64,000 bases of DNA from Cephalotrichum gorgonifer (taxonomy: Eukaryota; Ascomycota; Sordariomycetes; Microascales; Microascaceae): assembly GCA_900312665.1 (NCBI GenBank), contig ONZQ02000001.1, positions 2,871,729-2,935,728 on the forward strand, read 5' to 3'. The position numbers and the translations under genes are program-made. Shown piece after piece: positions 10,861 to 21,974 of the stretch (positions are counted from its first letter, which is position 1; every line of letters starts with the position of its first letter). Under the pieces are notes generated by a model. That model did not search any database, had not been told where the DNA came from, and saw only the letters and a list, made by a program, of their open reading frames with translations.

Positions 10861-13848
10861 GAGCCGGGCCAAAATTCCTGCCAGGACCGCGCCCGCTAAA
10901 TATGGGGCCAGGAGGGGAGCAAGCACCCACACCTCCACTAACGGGGTTCACTAAACGAGCTGGGGGCAGCCCCTGGGAGGCTCGCCTCCTGGCCCCTCTC
11001 GCTGCCTAGTTACGAGTCCTCGTATGAGAGGAATAGGGGCCAGGAAGCCCCCGCCAGGCCCTGCAGTTGATCCATTCATAACCCCCTAACATGCGTGGCA
11101 AGGGGGTTAATGCAAATATACTAGAAGTTCGCATACTGACCCACCGGTTCCTGCTCGCACTTGGAGAGTCGGTGAGGGAGATATCGGGAGGTTTCCGCGG
11201 GTCACGAGCATGGAGATGGGGAGAAAAGGGGAATACGAGAAGGGAGAAAAGGGGGAAAGGGGAAGATGAGGAAAACAAAATAAATCACACCCCCACCCAA
11301 CCCCGGTACGACTTCCTGGGCGCTGGGGATGCTCTTCGCTGCCTCCCTTTCTGAGCGAAGCTCGTGACCTGAGGCGGTCAGCTTGCTCAACAGAAAATCA
11401 AATTTGGCGCAATACCCTGTGCTTGTTGCCTGAGCCGGAAGGACAGGGGCGGGGTGCCAGGTTGGGAACTGCTGGACGAACCATCTCCTTGCTTGCAAGG
11501 GATCCTCAATCCAGTCAGTTGGGTCGCCCCATTCATTCGGTGCGAGGCGTGGCACGGGGAACGTCGTCCGGGGCTTAGCGGCGTTTCTGGGATTGGCGAA
11601 GGGAATGCTGCTTTTGTCAACAGAGGCGTCTTGAAGGCGTTTTCTTCTGTTCGGACCTTTTCTTCTCTTCAGAGACGGAGGGTTAATAATACGTTATACA
11701 GGGGGGCTGGAAAGGTGATAGCTCCAGTCGACAGTGTGTAACGATACGAACTTGAACTCACTCAAGGAAAAAGCGGTCGTGGTGGGATATTTTCGACATA
11801 ATTGCGGACCAATACTTGGGAGTACCAGAGGATGGAGCAGGAATAATACTCATCCTCGTACAACACAGGCTGACATCGAGCTTTGTGCATCTCCGCCGCT
11901 CACAGGATACACGAGACCAGGTCGCCGACCCTCGTCCTCCACTCCGGGCGATCATCTCCCATGAGAGAAATTTCAGGAAAACTTCGCCTTCGGCGGAAGC
12001 CAGTGGTGTCAGGAACAAGACTGGCGTGTGCAGAGAGTCATGCAGGATATGAAGATGGGTACCAATGAAAGCTCTTGAACAAGGGTACCCCCCTGGCGCA
12101 GACTCGTGGCACCAGATAGAGCCGGCAGGGAGGACGGGGAAAATCCCGCTAATACCTACTGGATGACTCCGCCCAGAAATTGGGACACACCTTGCGGCAG
12201 GTTGAACTTAGTACCAGACCATGGAAGGGAGATGAAGGCCTGTACTCGTGGCAAACTTGGGGACATAGGGGACGTTCAGGCAGGGACAAGACTAATCCCG
12301 AACCGAAAGATCAGGAACAGCCGCCGTGGCCTGGTGTGAAAAATTCATCGATACGGAAGGTGCAACCTCGATAACGGGAATCCCGACAGTACTTTCGAGG
12401 TGAAATGTACCTGGTGTACCCCTCCACAGTATTGCCGAAGTGCGGAGATCCGGCAACCCGGGATGTATATGCTACATGTGCGTTTTGTGCCTTCTCGATC
12501 CCTGCGGTTTCTCCTTGCTTCCTTGCTGATATTGATGGAGACGAGCATCATCAGTGAAGTCATTATGGGTGCCTGCTTGGCTAGAGCAGTGGGACGAGGA
12601 CGACATCGGCGGGCGCGAGACCCCGTCCTCGTAAGCAGCAGTAAATTCTGATCATCTCAGCATTGGAAATTGTCCCTACCCATGGGGTGATGCTCTCTGT
12701 CATTCATTGCGTCCGGAGAATTCTGCCGCTGCCGTCGCATTCTGTTCGGCCGCCCCAATGTGGAACAACAAATCAGGCCAACGTCACTGGAACATTACCT
12801 GGACCAGAGAAGGACTGCCACGTCTTGGGCGTCGGTCGACCCCCCATAAATGACTTCCCACCCCCAAAGCCACCCTCCCTCTTGAAACCTGCACCCGTAC
12901 AATCATATGTTACTGTACGGTACTTTTACCCTTATAATATGTGTATTAGGGACTTCCAAAGTACCTTCGAAATTTTACCGGACCCCATGGATTAGGTACC
13001 ACCCCTCTGCATAAAACCCGTTCCTATCACTGTCCAAGTACCCTACCCCAGTCCGTCCCGTCGTCACCCATTTGCCAGTGCAGCATCATACGCCAACACC
13101 ACGGTACTTGGTGCACACAATAATAATATCCATCCATCTCAAGCTGCACCTCCCGACACAAATACACCCCACCTCCATTCGGCTTGGCCCAAGAACCATA
13201 AACAGGTACGAGCACTCGTACGTACTATTTTCGCACACCCATCCGCCCCCCCGACACCAAATTCCGACAACCTGCAGAACCTAAACCAGACACCTCCCCT
13301 CGAATCGGAATCAGACTCGCGCGCCCAGACTATTCACTCACACTCTCTCCCTCAAAATTCCCCATCCGCGTCCGTCCAATCCACACTTCTTCCTCAATCT
13401 CCAGTTTTCACTTTCAAGTCGCCGTCCGTCGCCTTTCAATCCCAAACCACACTTTACGTCTCGCCTGACACCTGTGTCTCTCCATTACTACCTGGGTGTG
13501 CGGATAGAGAGGCCCGGAAACAACCAACCTCACCAGCTCGACCGTATCCAACAGGCCGCACCACGATCCTTCCTCGATCCACCACCGTTTGTTTACGGAA
13601 CATACTCGACTCGCCTCAATCCCGATACGCCGCGTTACCTTACACCCAGATTCGAGACCGAAGCTCAATCGATGCTCACACCTTTTCGCCATCGCGCATT
13701 GATTCCTACGGTACCCACCCGAGCAACATGACTTGTAGCTTTCCTGCGACAACGAGTTAATCCGTCTTGTCTGCTCGGAGGATCCCGGTGTGGTTCTCGA
13801 TAACGAGTACCGGTTCCTCCTCCACCACATGCGACTTGCGTAGTAGTC

Positions 13849-16656
13849 ATGGACAAATCGCCAAATATAATAGGCGACATGGCGGACTCCACCCACTCCT
13901 ACAACAACGCGCAGAACTCATACACCTCTGCCCACCCCCCGTCCGTGGCTTCCTCTTCCTCGCTCGGAGACGAGAAGAACGCCTCGAGGCAATCATCAGC
14001 GGGTAATTCCGTCGCACCTAGTCCTCTGGGATCTCGAGACCCTTCTCCGATTCGACCTCAGCGACCGTCGGCCCCCACAAGACCGTCGTACACTCGCAGC
14101 CGGCCTCGGAAAAACGGTGTCATTGAAACCAGCCCGACCCGTCTGTCGCGATCTGGCGTCTCCCAACCCCAAGGGACCTCCAGGATATTATCCGCCATCA
14201 ACACACCCCCGCTGCACCCTGGCGCCCAGGACTCGAACCCAAGAGGCTCCGCGCCCCAGAAGTCTACTGCCAGCACCGATCAGGCGAGGAATACCGCCCC
14301 TAGGTGGCCCGTCTCGCCACGTCTTCGATCTCCTCCTCCGCAGCTCAACAGACCGTCGATATCTCACGTCCAGAGCCGACGTGGTGATCAGGACTCTGCG
14401 AACGCCGGCGCTGTCCGCGCCGCTGGCGCCTCCCCTACTCCTCCCGATCTGACTCCGATGTCAGAGAGTGAATCCGAGGAAATTCAGCTCCAGTCTGGCC
14501 TCCGAACCCCGGCGCACGGTTCTACCCTAGAGACGGTTCAAGAAGTTAGCCTTCCCAACTCGCCCAAATTCGTCACCGATGCTGCCATGGAACAAGTGAA
14601 GGAAAAATTGGCCTCGGAGCTAGCGACCCAGTCCGAAGGTGGTTATGCGGCGGACGTCAAGACCTTGCGAGCCAGGCCAGGCTTCTACCTCGCGGAAAGT
14701 GGAAGCGAGAGCGGCAGCATGAAGGTTGAAGGCAGGAAAGCCCCGGCAGGAGTACCGGCCCCGCCTCCTCCTATGTCAAGACAATCGAGCTCCATGTCGA
14801 CTATGGCTAGCAAGACTAAGCCGGACGGATCGACGCAGAACATGACAGTAGAAACCGAGACTGTCGTGTCGGTTCCAAATGTTGCCCTAGCCCCTGCCGG
14901 CCAACAGGGCGGAAGTGGTACGCTGAAGACAAGGCCAAGCGCGGAAACGATCAAGCCGAAGAAAGAAAAGAGGAAGAGCACCCGGAAACAGGCCGTGGTA
15001 CCTTCTGGCGCTGGTGAGAATCAATCCTCCTACTCAATGAACCATATCATCTCCCCGACATTGCTCCATCCTCCCCATTCCCCCTCCCATCCACCAACAT
15101 TATCATCGTCCTCATCGCCTACATCATCGCATGGTCAAGGGCGAGCAGTTCATGGACGCTGGAGCCCCACCGGGCCGCCCTCCCCTCCTACCAGAGCACC
15201 TAGTCTACCGCTTTTTTATCCCATGAACTATTTGCTAACCAGTCTGCGCACAGCCTCCTCGAAGGCGGAGATCTTCGAAGCCAAGGTTGCCAGCGCTGTT
15301 GACGAGGCTGACGACTCGGACTCGGAAGAAACATTTGTTTACGACTCAAACCCTCCGGAAGGTCCGCGACGGTTCCATTCGCGAACGCCCAGCGCCACTT
15401 CGATGATGAGCCAGGCCGATCGGTCCGCCATGCGATCTATCCATAGCGTAATCGAGAGTGCTGGCCCGCCCATGACTACCAGGAAGAACATGAAGTTCGC
15501 CAACACGCTGAACAACGGCGGCAGTGAGCCCTACACACCGGAAGATGACAACAAGGGCACCGGCCGTAGCAATGCTGGGTCCGGCCGGGGAACCGGAAGG
15601 CACCATCACCATGTCGGGCGCTGGGGTCGTGGCAGCCACACTTCGTTGTTTGACAACGAATCGCCGTTCCCTTCAGCCTCGCGACCCAAGTTTTCTACTG
15701 CGAATTCGAGGCAATCGTCACAGCCGCCGAGCCCGAGGAACCAGTTCCCTCGCGGAGGCCCTAGTAGCAAAAGACCTACGATACCCATGTCGAATAGCTA
15801 TGACCTAGATGACACTACCGGCGCCGATGATGAGCGAACACCGCTCATGTTCGCGGGATCGGGGGCGCGCTCGTATAGGTCCACTAGGAGCCGGCGTGGC
15901 ACGTTATCTCATCGCCAGCTCGAGGCTCAGTCGTACCGCTCCGGGCCGTCTTATTTGAACCGCCTTGCGGCCTGTCTCGTCGTTACGATGATGGTACTTC
16001 TCGTCGTTACCGGCGCCATCAGCTTCATGTTTGCCACGTCTCAGCCTTTGACAAACATCGAGCTTACGGACATTCACAACGTCATCGCCAGTGAGCCCGA
16101 GCTTATGTTTGATCTCACTGTCCAGGCCCACAATCCCAATATTGTGGTCATTGCCATCGACAATGCGAACCTGGAGATCTTTGCGAAGTCGATCCACGCC
16201 GGGTCGGACTCGGAATGGTGGAAATACCCCAACGGCCCTCCGGAAGGTGATGATAGCACCCGCGGCGACGGAGAAACGGACGTGCATATCAGCGATGACC
16301 CTCCGACTGATATGCCGGATGATGATGCCGCTCCAAATATGCGGCTCGGGACCATCACCGAGTTTGACAGCCCTCTCACGTTTGAGGGATCCTTCTTCCA
16401 CAAGGGAAAGTCGGCCTCAACCGGCGGAATGAGACTCCAGTTACCGGGCAACCAAACTGCCGGCGGTTCCGAGCGCTGGGGTCGCATTTTGCAAGATGAA
16501 TTTGACCTGATCATTAAGGGCATTGTGAAGTATAACTTGCCCTTGAGTCAGAGAGTCAGGACCGCGTCCATCTCTGGCCGGACGACGGTGAAGCCAAACT
16601 CAGCCAACGATCCTGACCTGAAGCCCAATTCGACTCGGCTAGCGTTGGGCGGTTAG
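13849..16656 (+). CDS. vac7: Vac7-like vacuolar segregation protein (PI(3,5)P2 regulator)
   Basis: Vac7 is an activator of the Fab1 phosphatidylinositol-3-phosphate 5-kinase complex on the vacuole membrane. The frame is open from 13849 to 16656 (935 codons), but 15014-15253 is almost certainly an intron (GTGAGA, GCTAACC branch site, CACAG). Its removal gives 855 aa and joins PSGA to ASSKAEIFEAKVASAVDE. After a long disordered Ser/Pro-rich N-terminus come the acidic signature DSDSEETFVYDSNPPEG, an R/S-rich linker, one membrane span near YLNRLAACLVVTMMVLLVV, and a lumenal LEA-like domain with ELMFDLTVQAHNPNIVVIAI, as in family members. Start chosen at the first ATG after a pyrimidine-rich leader; a second in-frame ATG lies ten codons later. 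Confidence 0.9.
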   Translation: MDKSPNIIGDMADSTHSYNNAQNSYTSAHPPSVASSSSLGDEKNASRQSSAGNSVAPSPLGSRDPSPIRPQRPSAPTRPSYTRSRPRKNGVIETSPTRLSRSGVSQPQGTSRILSAINTPPLHPGAQDSNPRGSAPQKSTASTDQARNTAPRWPVSPRLRSPPPQLNRPSISHVQSRRGDQDSANAGAVRAAGASPTPPDLTPMSESESEEIQLQSGLRTPAHGSTLETVQEVSLPNSPKFVTDAAMEQVKEKLASELATQSEGGYAADVKTLRARPGFYLAESGSESGSMKVEGRKAPAGVPAPPPPMSRQSSSMSTMASKTKPDGSTQNMTVETETVVSVPNVALAPAGQQGGSGTLKTRPSAETIKPKKEKRKSTRKQAVVPSGAGENQSSYSMNHIISPTLLHPPHSPSHPPTLSSSSSPTSSHGQGRAVHGRWSPTGPPSPPTRAPSLPLFYPMNYLLTSLRTASSKAEIFEAKVASAVDEADDSDSEETFVYDSNPPEGPRRFHSRTPSATSMMSQADRSAMRSIHSVIESAGPPMTTRKNMKFANTLNNGGSEPYTPEDDNKGTGRSNAGSGRGTGRHHHHVGRWGRGSHTSLFDNESPFPSASRPKFSTANSRQSSQPPSPRNQFPRGGPSSKRPTIPMSNSYDLDDTTGADDERTPLMFAGSGARSYRSTRSRRGTLSHRQLEAQSYRSGPSYLNRLAACLVVTMMVLLVVTGAISFMFATSQPLTNIELTDIHNVIASEPELMFDLTVQAHNPNIVVIAIDNANLEIFAKSIHAGSDSEWWKYPNGPPEGDDSTRGDGETDVHISDDPPTDMPDDDAAPNMRLGTITEFDSPLTFEGSFFHKGKSASTGGMRLQLPGNQTAGGSERWGRILQDEFDLIIKGIVKYNLPLSQRVRTASISGRTTVKPNSANDPDLKPNSTRLALGG
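15014..15253 (+). other. In-frame, stop-free 240-nt intron in vac7
   Basis: The interval begins GTGAGA and ends CACAG, with a GCTAACC branch motif about 16-20 nt before the AG. It is 240 nt (80 codons) with no in-frame stop, so retention would only insert a Pro/Ser/His-rich segment. Splicing is phase 1 and rebuilds an Ala codon. The residues it would encode do not fit the conserved Vac7 region on either side. Confidence 0.8.
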
Positions 16657-18289
16657 TCTAAGTCGTTGGGCTGGATCCAAAACTGTGAGATCATCATCCA
16701 TCTCTGGAAGACAATGATCCGACTTAACTAGCCCATCACCCATTTCCTTTGTACCTAACGAATTTCCTTTGTTTCATCAAGCGAGCATAGCATGGCATAC
16801 TTGGGTCACAGCCCGCCGGCGTTAGACGAAAAAGAAGACTCCATCAATGGATTAGGGGAGATGACCCCATCATGTACGGCCTGAGAGGGGGATATACAAA
16901 ATGGCCCATTATTTGCCCTTGGTTACGAACAGTTTATTCACAATACCCACTTTGGTTTTCGGCTGCGATTCTTTTTGCTCTTCTGGTGTTTCCATTCATC
17001 CTTGTCATTTGAGACTTATGACCTAACGCTTGATATTCGCCGTCCCCTTCTGCTCGTCCGTTCTGCATACCCAACTGCTTACCCTCCCTTCGACCTTAAA
17101 ATGCCACTGTCTTTGTACGGCGCCTTCTACGGTTTCCCGACTCGACGAGGATTAGAGTCGGTTACATCACTGAGTTGACATTCCCGTTACCCCTGAAGAA
17201 GCTCAGGGCACCACCCCGATTCCTGGAACAATGGATTGGAACGTGACGGATGAGTTGACAAAACAGGGGCTGTGTTGAATATTCATTCATCCAGCATCCC
17301 GATCCTGTCTTCTGCCCACCCTCGTGTTATGGAACTGACCATCGCTCGTCCTATCTCCTTTGTCTTTCCCCCTTTTGCGCTTTTCCGCCCTTGTTTTCTT
17401 CGAGGTATCTTCCGTTAAATGGAAACGAAGTGTGGCGCGGCTTTCTGCACTTTGTAGCGAAACCGGAATCGTCACCGGGTAGCGGAGAGGTTTACGCGTG
17501 GATGTGTTCGTTGGGGGTGTTCCCTCATGGGTTTGGACGGGGATAGGGAGGCCACCATCGAGGGAAGGGACAGAGAAGAAGGACCAGGTGGGAGACAGAT
17601 AGTAAAAGAAAAGGGGGTGGTGATCGGGTGTATTGGCGAGGCTAGGGAGCCGGGGTAACGGTCGTGTCTCCGAACGAGTTGGACGGTATTATACCTAGCT
17701 CGGTGCACAGACGGAGGATAATAAATCAATAAACATGAAAATTACGAAAGAACGATCAGAACCTTGCTATTTACATGTATGCTTCGATCTCCGCATCGTG
17801 AGAACAGTGTTGCACGCCCTGGAGGCAAAGTGCCGGTCAGCAGCTGCCAGCTGTGACCTACTGGACATGGTGACATGACTGCTCAATCGTTCCGCGTCGC
17901 ACTGTGCAAAGTCAAGATCTTGCACCCACCGATGTTCAACCTAAACCCAGTACGAGTAGGCAAACATCAACAGCCTGGTGAATCTTTAATCTAGCCTTGC
18001 CGGTCTGAAAGACGGATTAACGACCGAAACCAACCACCCTCTATTTCCGACGAGAATCGCTGGTACCACGCCAAGCGGAGTGAAAGCAGACTGAAAAGTG
18101 CGTATCCCGATTTACTCGGCGATATCAAAGCTCATCACATTCCTTGCATCTACCTAGTGTAGTGGCCTCGAGACACGCTCCCCGTCGATTATCTGGGGAC
18201 GGGCGGTACGAGAACAACGCGATAGGAGACTAAAACCACGGATCGCAAATACGAAGATCACATAAGTCGGAGACACACCTCGAGCGACA
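16657..18289. other. Intergenic region
   Basis: About 1.6 kb between VAC7 and the splicing factor gene. No supported gene on either strand. One TACGAGTA copy lies at 17951-17958. The last 200 bases before 18290 probably hold the promoter and 5' leader of the Prp1/Prp6 gene. Confidence 0.5.
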
Positions 18290-21154
18290 ATGGCGAGCCG
18301 ACGCGACTTTCTGAATCAGCCAGCGCCCGAGAACTACGTCGCCGGTCTGGGCCGTGGCGCGACCGGTTTCACGACACGGTCGGATCTAGGACCAGCAAGG
18401 GAGGGCCCTAGCGAGGACCAGATCAAGGAGGTCGTAGCAAAGCGTGCCGCTGCGCTACGTGGCGAGGGGAAGCAGGATGGGGACGATAATAACGACGCTG
18501 AGAGGTTCCAGGACCCCGATAACGAGGTGGGACTGTTCGCCGGAGGAATATACGACAAGGAGGATGAGGAAGCGGACCAGATATGGGAGTGGGTAGACGA
18601 GAAAATGGCGAGGAGGAGGAAGACGCAGCGCGAGGCCAGGGAGGCGGCGGAGAGGGAGGAGTACGAGAGGATGAACCCCAAGATCCAGGCGCAGTTCGCG
18701 GACTTGAAGAGGGCCCTGGGCACGGTGACGGACGAGGAGTGGTCGAACCTACCCGAGGTCGGCGACCTCACGGGGAAGAACAGGAGGGCGAAGCAGCAAC
18801 TGCGGCAAAGGTTCTACGCGGTGCCCGACAGCGTCTTGGCCGCGGCGAGCGACTCTACGGAAATGACGACGACAGTGGCCGAGGACGGCACGAGTACGGG
18901 GGCGGATGCTGCTGACGGCACGATGACGAACTTCGCCAAGATCGGCGCGGCGCGAGACAAGGTGCTCAAGGTTAGGCTGGACCAGGCTTCGCAAAACGGA
19001 GGCGAGTCCTCCACCGGCACGTCCACGAGCATCGACCCCCAGGGCTACATTACGAGTCTGAACAGGCGCGCGCTCACGGAAGCGCAGGCGCAGGTCGGAG
19101 ACATCAACAGGGTGCGGGAGCTGCTGCAGTCCGTCATCAAGACCAACCCCAATAACCCCCTCGGGTGGATCGCCGCCGCGAGGCTCGAGGAGCTTGCGGG
19201 GAAGACTGTGACGGCGCGGAAAGTCATCGCCGAGGGGTGCAAGAACCGGCCGAAGAGTGAGGACGTCTGGCTTGAGAACATCCGGCTCAACGAGGGGCAG
19301 AACGCCAAGATTATCGCCGCCGAGGCGATTAAGCATAACGGGAGGTCGGTGAGGCTCTGGATCGAAGCCATGAAGCTCGAGACGCTACCCAGCGCAAAGA
19401 AGAGGGTGATCCGGCAGGCCCTCGATCACATCCCCGAGTCCGAGGTACTGTGGAAGGAGGCGGTCAACCTCGAAGAAGACCCTGATAACGCAAAGATCCT
19501 GCTGGCCAAAGCGACGGAACTCATCCCACTGTCCGTTGACCTTTGGCTAGCGCTCGCCCGCCTAGAGTCCCCAGAGAACGCCCAAAAGGTGCTCAACAAG
19601 GCCCGGAAGGCCGTGCCTACGTCGCATGAGATCTGGATTGCCGCCGCCCGCCTGCAGGAGCAGCTGGGCGAGGGGGCAAAGGTCAACGTCATGAAGCGTG
19701 CGGTACAGGTCCTGGCCAAGGAGTCAGCCATGCCTAAGCGTGAAGAATGGATCGCCGAGGCGGAGAAGTGCGAGGAGGAGGGCGCCATCATAACGTGCGG
19801 AAACATCATCCGAGAGACGCTAGGGTGGGGTCTCGACGAGGACGACGACCGGAAGGACACGTGGATGAAGGACGCTAGGTCCAGCGTGGCGCGGGGCATG
19901 TACGAGACGGCGCGGGCCATCTACTCGTACGCGCTGCGGGTCTTCGTCAACAGCAAGACGCTGTGGATGGAGGCGGCGGACCTGGAGAGGCACCACGGCA
20001 CGAAGCAGTCGCTCTGGGACGTGCTGGAGAAGGCGGTAGAGGCGTGCCCGAAGAGCGAGGTGCTCTGGATGATGCTCGCCAAGGAGAAGTGGCAGGCGGG
20101 GGAGATCAACGCGTCGCGGCACGTCCTGGCGCGGGCGTTCAAGCAGAACCCCAACAACGAGGACATCTGGCTCGCGGCGGTGAAGCTCGAGGCGGAGAAC
20201 GACAAGGTCGACGAGGCGAGGAAGCTGCTGGAGCTCGCGAGGGAACAGGCGCCGACGGACCGGGTGTGGATGAAGAGCGTCGTGTTCGAGCGGGTGCTGG
20301 GCGAGAGCGAGGCGGCGCTGAACCTGGTGCTGAAGGCGCTCCAGTTCTTCCCGGGGGCGGCGAAGCTGTGGATGCTCAAGGGGCAGCTGTACGAGGACAT
20401 GGGGATGACGGCGCAGGCCAGGGAGGCGTACTCGACGGGAGTCAAGGCGGTGCCCAAGTCGGCGGCGCTCTGGATCCTATACTCGCGGCTGGAGGAGGCG
20501 GCGGGGTCTGTGACCAAGGCGCGCAGCGTGCTGGACCGGGCGCGGTTGGCGGTGCCGAAGAACGCGGAGCTCTGGCGCGAGTCGGTGCGGGTGGAGCGGC
20601 GGGCGGGGAACATGGCGCAGGCGCGGAACGTGATGGCCAAGGCGCTGCAGGAGGTCCCGAAGAGCGGGCTGCTGTGGAGCGAGCAGATCTGGTTCCTCGA
20701 GCCGAGGACGCAGAGGCGGCCGAGGAGCCTGGAGGCCATCAAGAAGGTGGACACGGACCCGATACTGTTCGTGGCGGTAGCGAGGATCTTCTGGTCAGAG
20801 AGGAAGCTCGACAAGGCGCAGGGGTGGTTCGAGAAGGCGCTGGTGCTGGACAGCGACATTGGGGATACGTGGGGGTGGTATTACAAGTTCTTGATGCAGC
20901 ACGGCACGGAGGTAAGTAGCTACGCGCCCCCTCCCTCCTTTCCCTCCCCCCTTTTCTGTCCACTCGCCTTCTAAGTTCTACCTTACTGACTGGTGCTCTT
21001 TGACGTACAGGAGAAGCGCGGGGAGGTCGTATCCAAGTGTGTGCTCAACGAGCCGCGGCACGGCGAGACGTGGCAGAGGATAGCGAAGGACCCGAAGAAC
21101 GCGAGAAAGGGGGTCGAGGAGATCTTGAAGCTCGTCGCGGCGGAACTGGAGTAG
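18290..21154 (+). CDS. prp1: Pre-mRNA splicing factor Prp1/Prp6 (U4/U6.U5 tri-snRNP)
   Basis: A tri-snRNP bridging protein of the spliceosome. Exons 18290-20911 and 21011-21154 give 921 aa, near the size of yeast Prp6 (899) and human PRPF6 (941). The 99-nt intron is phase 0 (GTAAGT, a CTGAC branch site, CAG). Residues about 1-165 are the PRP1_N domain: RRDFLNQPAPENYVAGLGRG, then DPDNEVGLFAGGIYDKEDEE, and a K/R/E-rich helix. From about residue 250 to the end run tandem HAT/TPR helical repeats, each with a W-[IL]-x-A type core such as LWIEAMKLE, DIWLAAVKLE and VLWMMLAKEKW. The start codon is fixed by the family N-terminus. Without splicing the frame would end in a spurious Pro/Phe tail. Confidence 0.95.
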
Positions 21155-21444
21155 ATCTCAGGGTTGATAATACGCTTCACAGGTGGGGAGGCGGGGGACA
21201 TGGGCTTTGTGAAATGGGACCATCCCGTCCTCTTGTGCACACATGTTGTTATTGGGCAAGCGTTGGGAATTTGGTAAGATTAAGACGAGACAATTAAAAA
21301 TACCGACTCGTGTCGGAAACGAGGTTTCATGATGCCCTTTTGGTTTTGGACGCGTTGCGACATATATATACCACCCACACAAATTCCATTTCCAATATGC
21401 TTTCCTCCCCTCCTCCCCCCTTTCCTTCTTCAGTTTTTTTTTTA

Positions 21445-21974
21445 TCACTTTGCGTTTCCGCTCCCGAACCAGCCCTTGGCCTTCTTGGCGGTCTCCTCGA
21501 TCTTCTGGTCGGCCTTGTCGATTTCACGGAGGAGCTCGTTCTTTGTCCCCTTTGCGAATTCCTCGGCTCTCTTTGCGACCTTTTCGGCCTCGTGGGCCTA
21601 GTTTGGGGTGTTAGCTATAACCATGGTCGGAGGTAGGGGAAGAGCGGGAGAGTGAGCGGGCTAGGGGGCTAGGGGGCTAGGGGCTAGGGGTAGAGGGAGA
21701 GGGAGAGGGACAACAAAACGTACGGCCTCGTCTATTTTGGCGCCAGTCTCGCGGCCGTAAGTGGGCTTATTGGGGAAGGCCTTTGCATCGACTATTTTTA
21801 CGAGGGTTAGCTAGGTAAGCTTCTCGGGAAAGAGAGAGATGGGGCGCAATGCGGGAACTCACTCTTCGCTTGCTTTGCCGCGGCGGAAGGGCTCCCGCCC
21901 GCCGTGTAGAGGTAGTATCCCACGCCGCCCGCAGCAGCGACGCCAAGGTAAAGGGGCACCTTCGAGCGCGACAT
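21445..21974 (-). CDS. Small membrane-anchored protein, calcofluor-white-hypersensitive type
   Basis: Three minus-strand exons, 21974-21863, 21791-21724 and 21597-21445, give 110 aa. Introns are 71 nt (GTGAGT, GCTAACC branch site, TAG) and 126 nt (GTACGT, GCTAACA, TAG). Residues 4-24 form one hydrophobic N-terminal span (VPLYLGVAAAGGVGYYLY), and the remainder is an amphipathic K/E/A-rich helix ending in GWFGSGNAK. This matches the short fungal proteins annotated as 'calcofluor white hypersensitive protein'. Their molecular role is not well defined; mitochondrial or other membrane anchoring is an inference. It converges on the Prp1/Prp6 gene with 290 bp between stop codons. Confidence 0.82.
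21658..21690 (+). repeat. CTAGGGG tandem repeat inside an intron
   Basis: Five G-runs of three to five bases, each separated by CTA, give a near-perfect tandem of the unit CTAGGGG(G). It lies wholly inside intron 2 (21598-21723) of the small minus-strand gene. The G-rich strand is the template strand, so the transcript would carry the C-rich complement. Confidence 0.75.

Larger units (their letters stand above)
8039..13848. other. Long gene-poor intergenic region
   Basis: A 5.8-kb interval with no convincing coding gene: all open frames are under about 160 codons, overlap on both strands and lack domains. It holds G-rich and CCACCCA-type simple repeats, an ATT run near 9136 and one TACGAGTA copy (10460-10467). 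From about 13290 to 13848 the plus strand is pyrimidine-rich and looks like the promoter and leader of VAC7. An unannotated RNA gene or a long VAC7 leader cannot be excluded. Confidence 0.5.

Noticed and set aside
14225..14250. tRNA-like B-box (GGTTCGAGTCC on the minus strand) inside vac7
   Set aside because: It is within a clear coding exon and lacks a cloverleaf.
19963..20919. 318-codon plus-strand ORF inside the splicing factor gene
   Set aside because: It is the +1 frame shadow of a GC-rich repeat-coding exon, Gly/Ala/Arg-rich with no domain.
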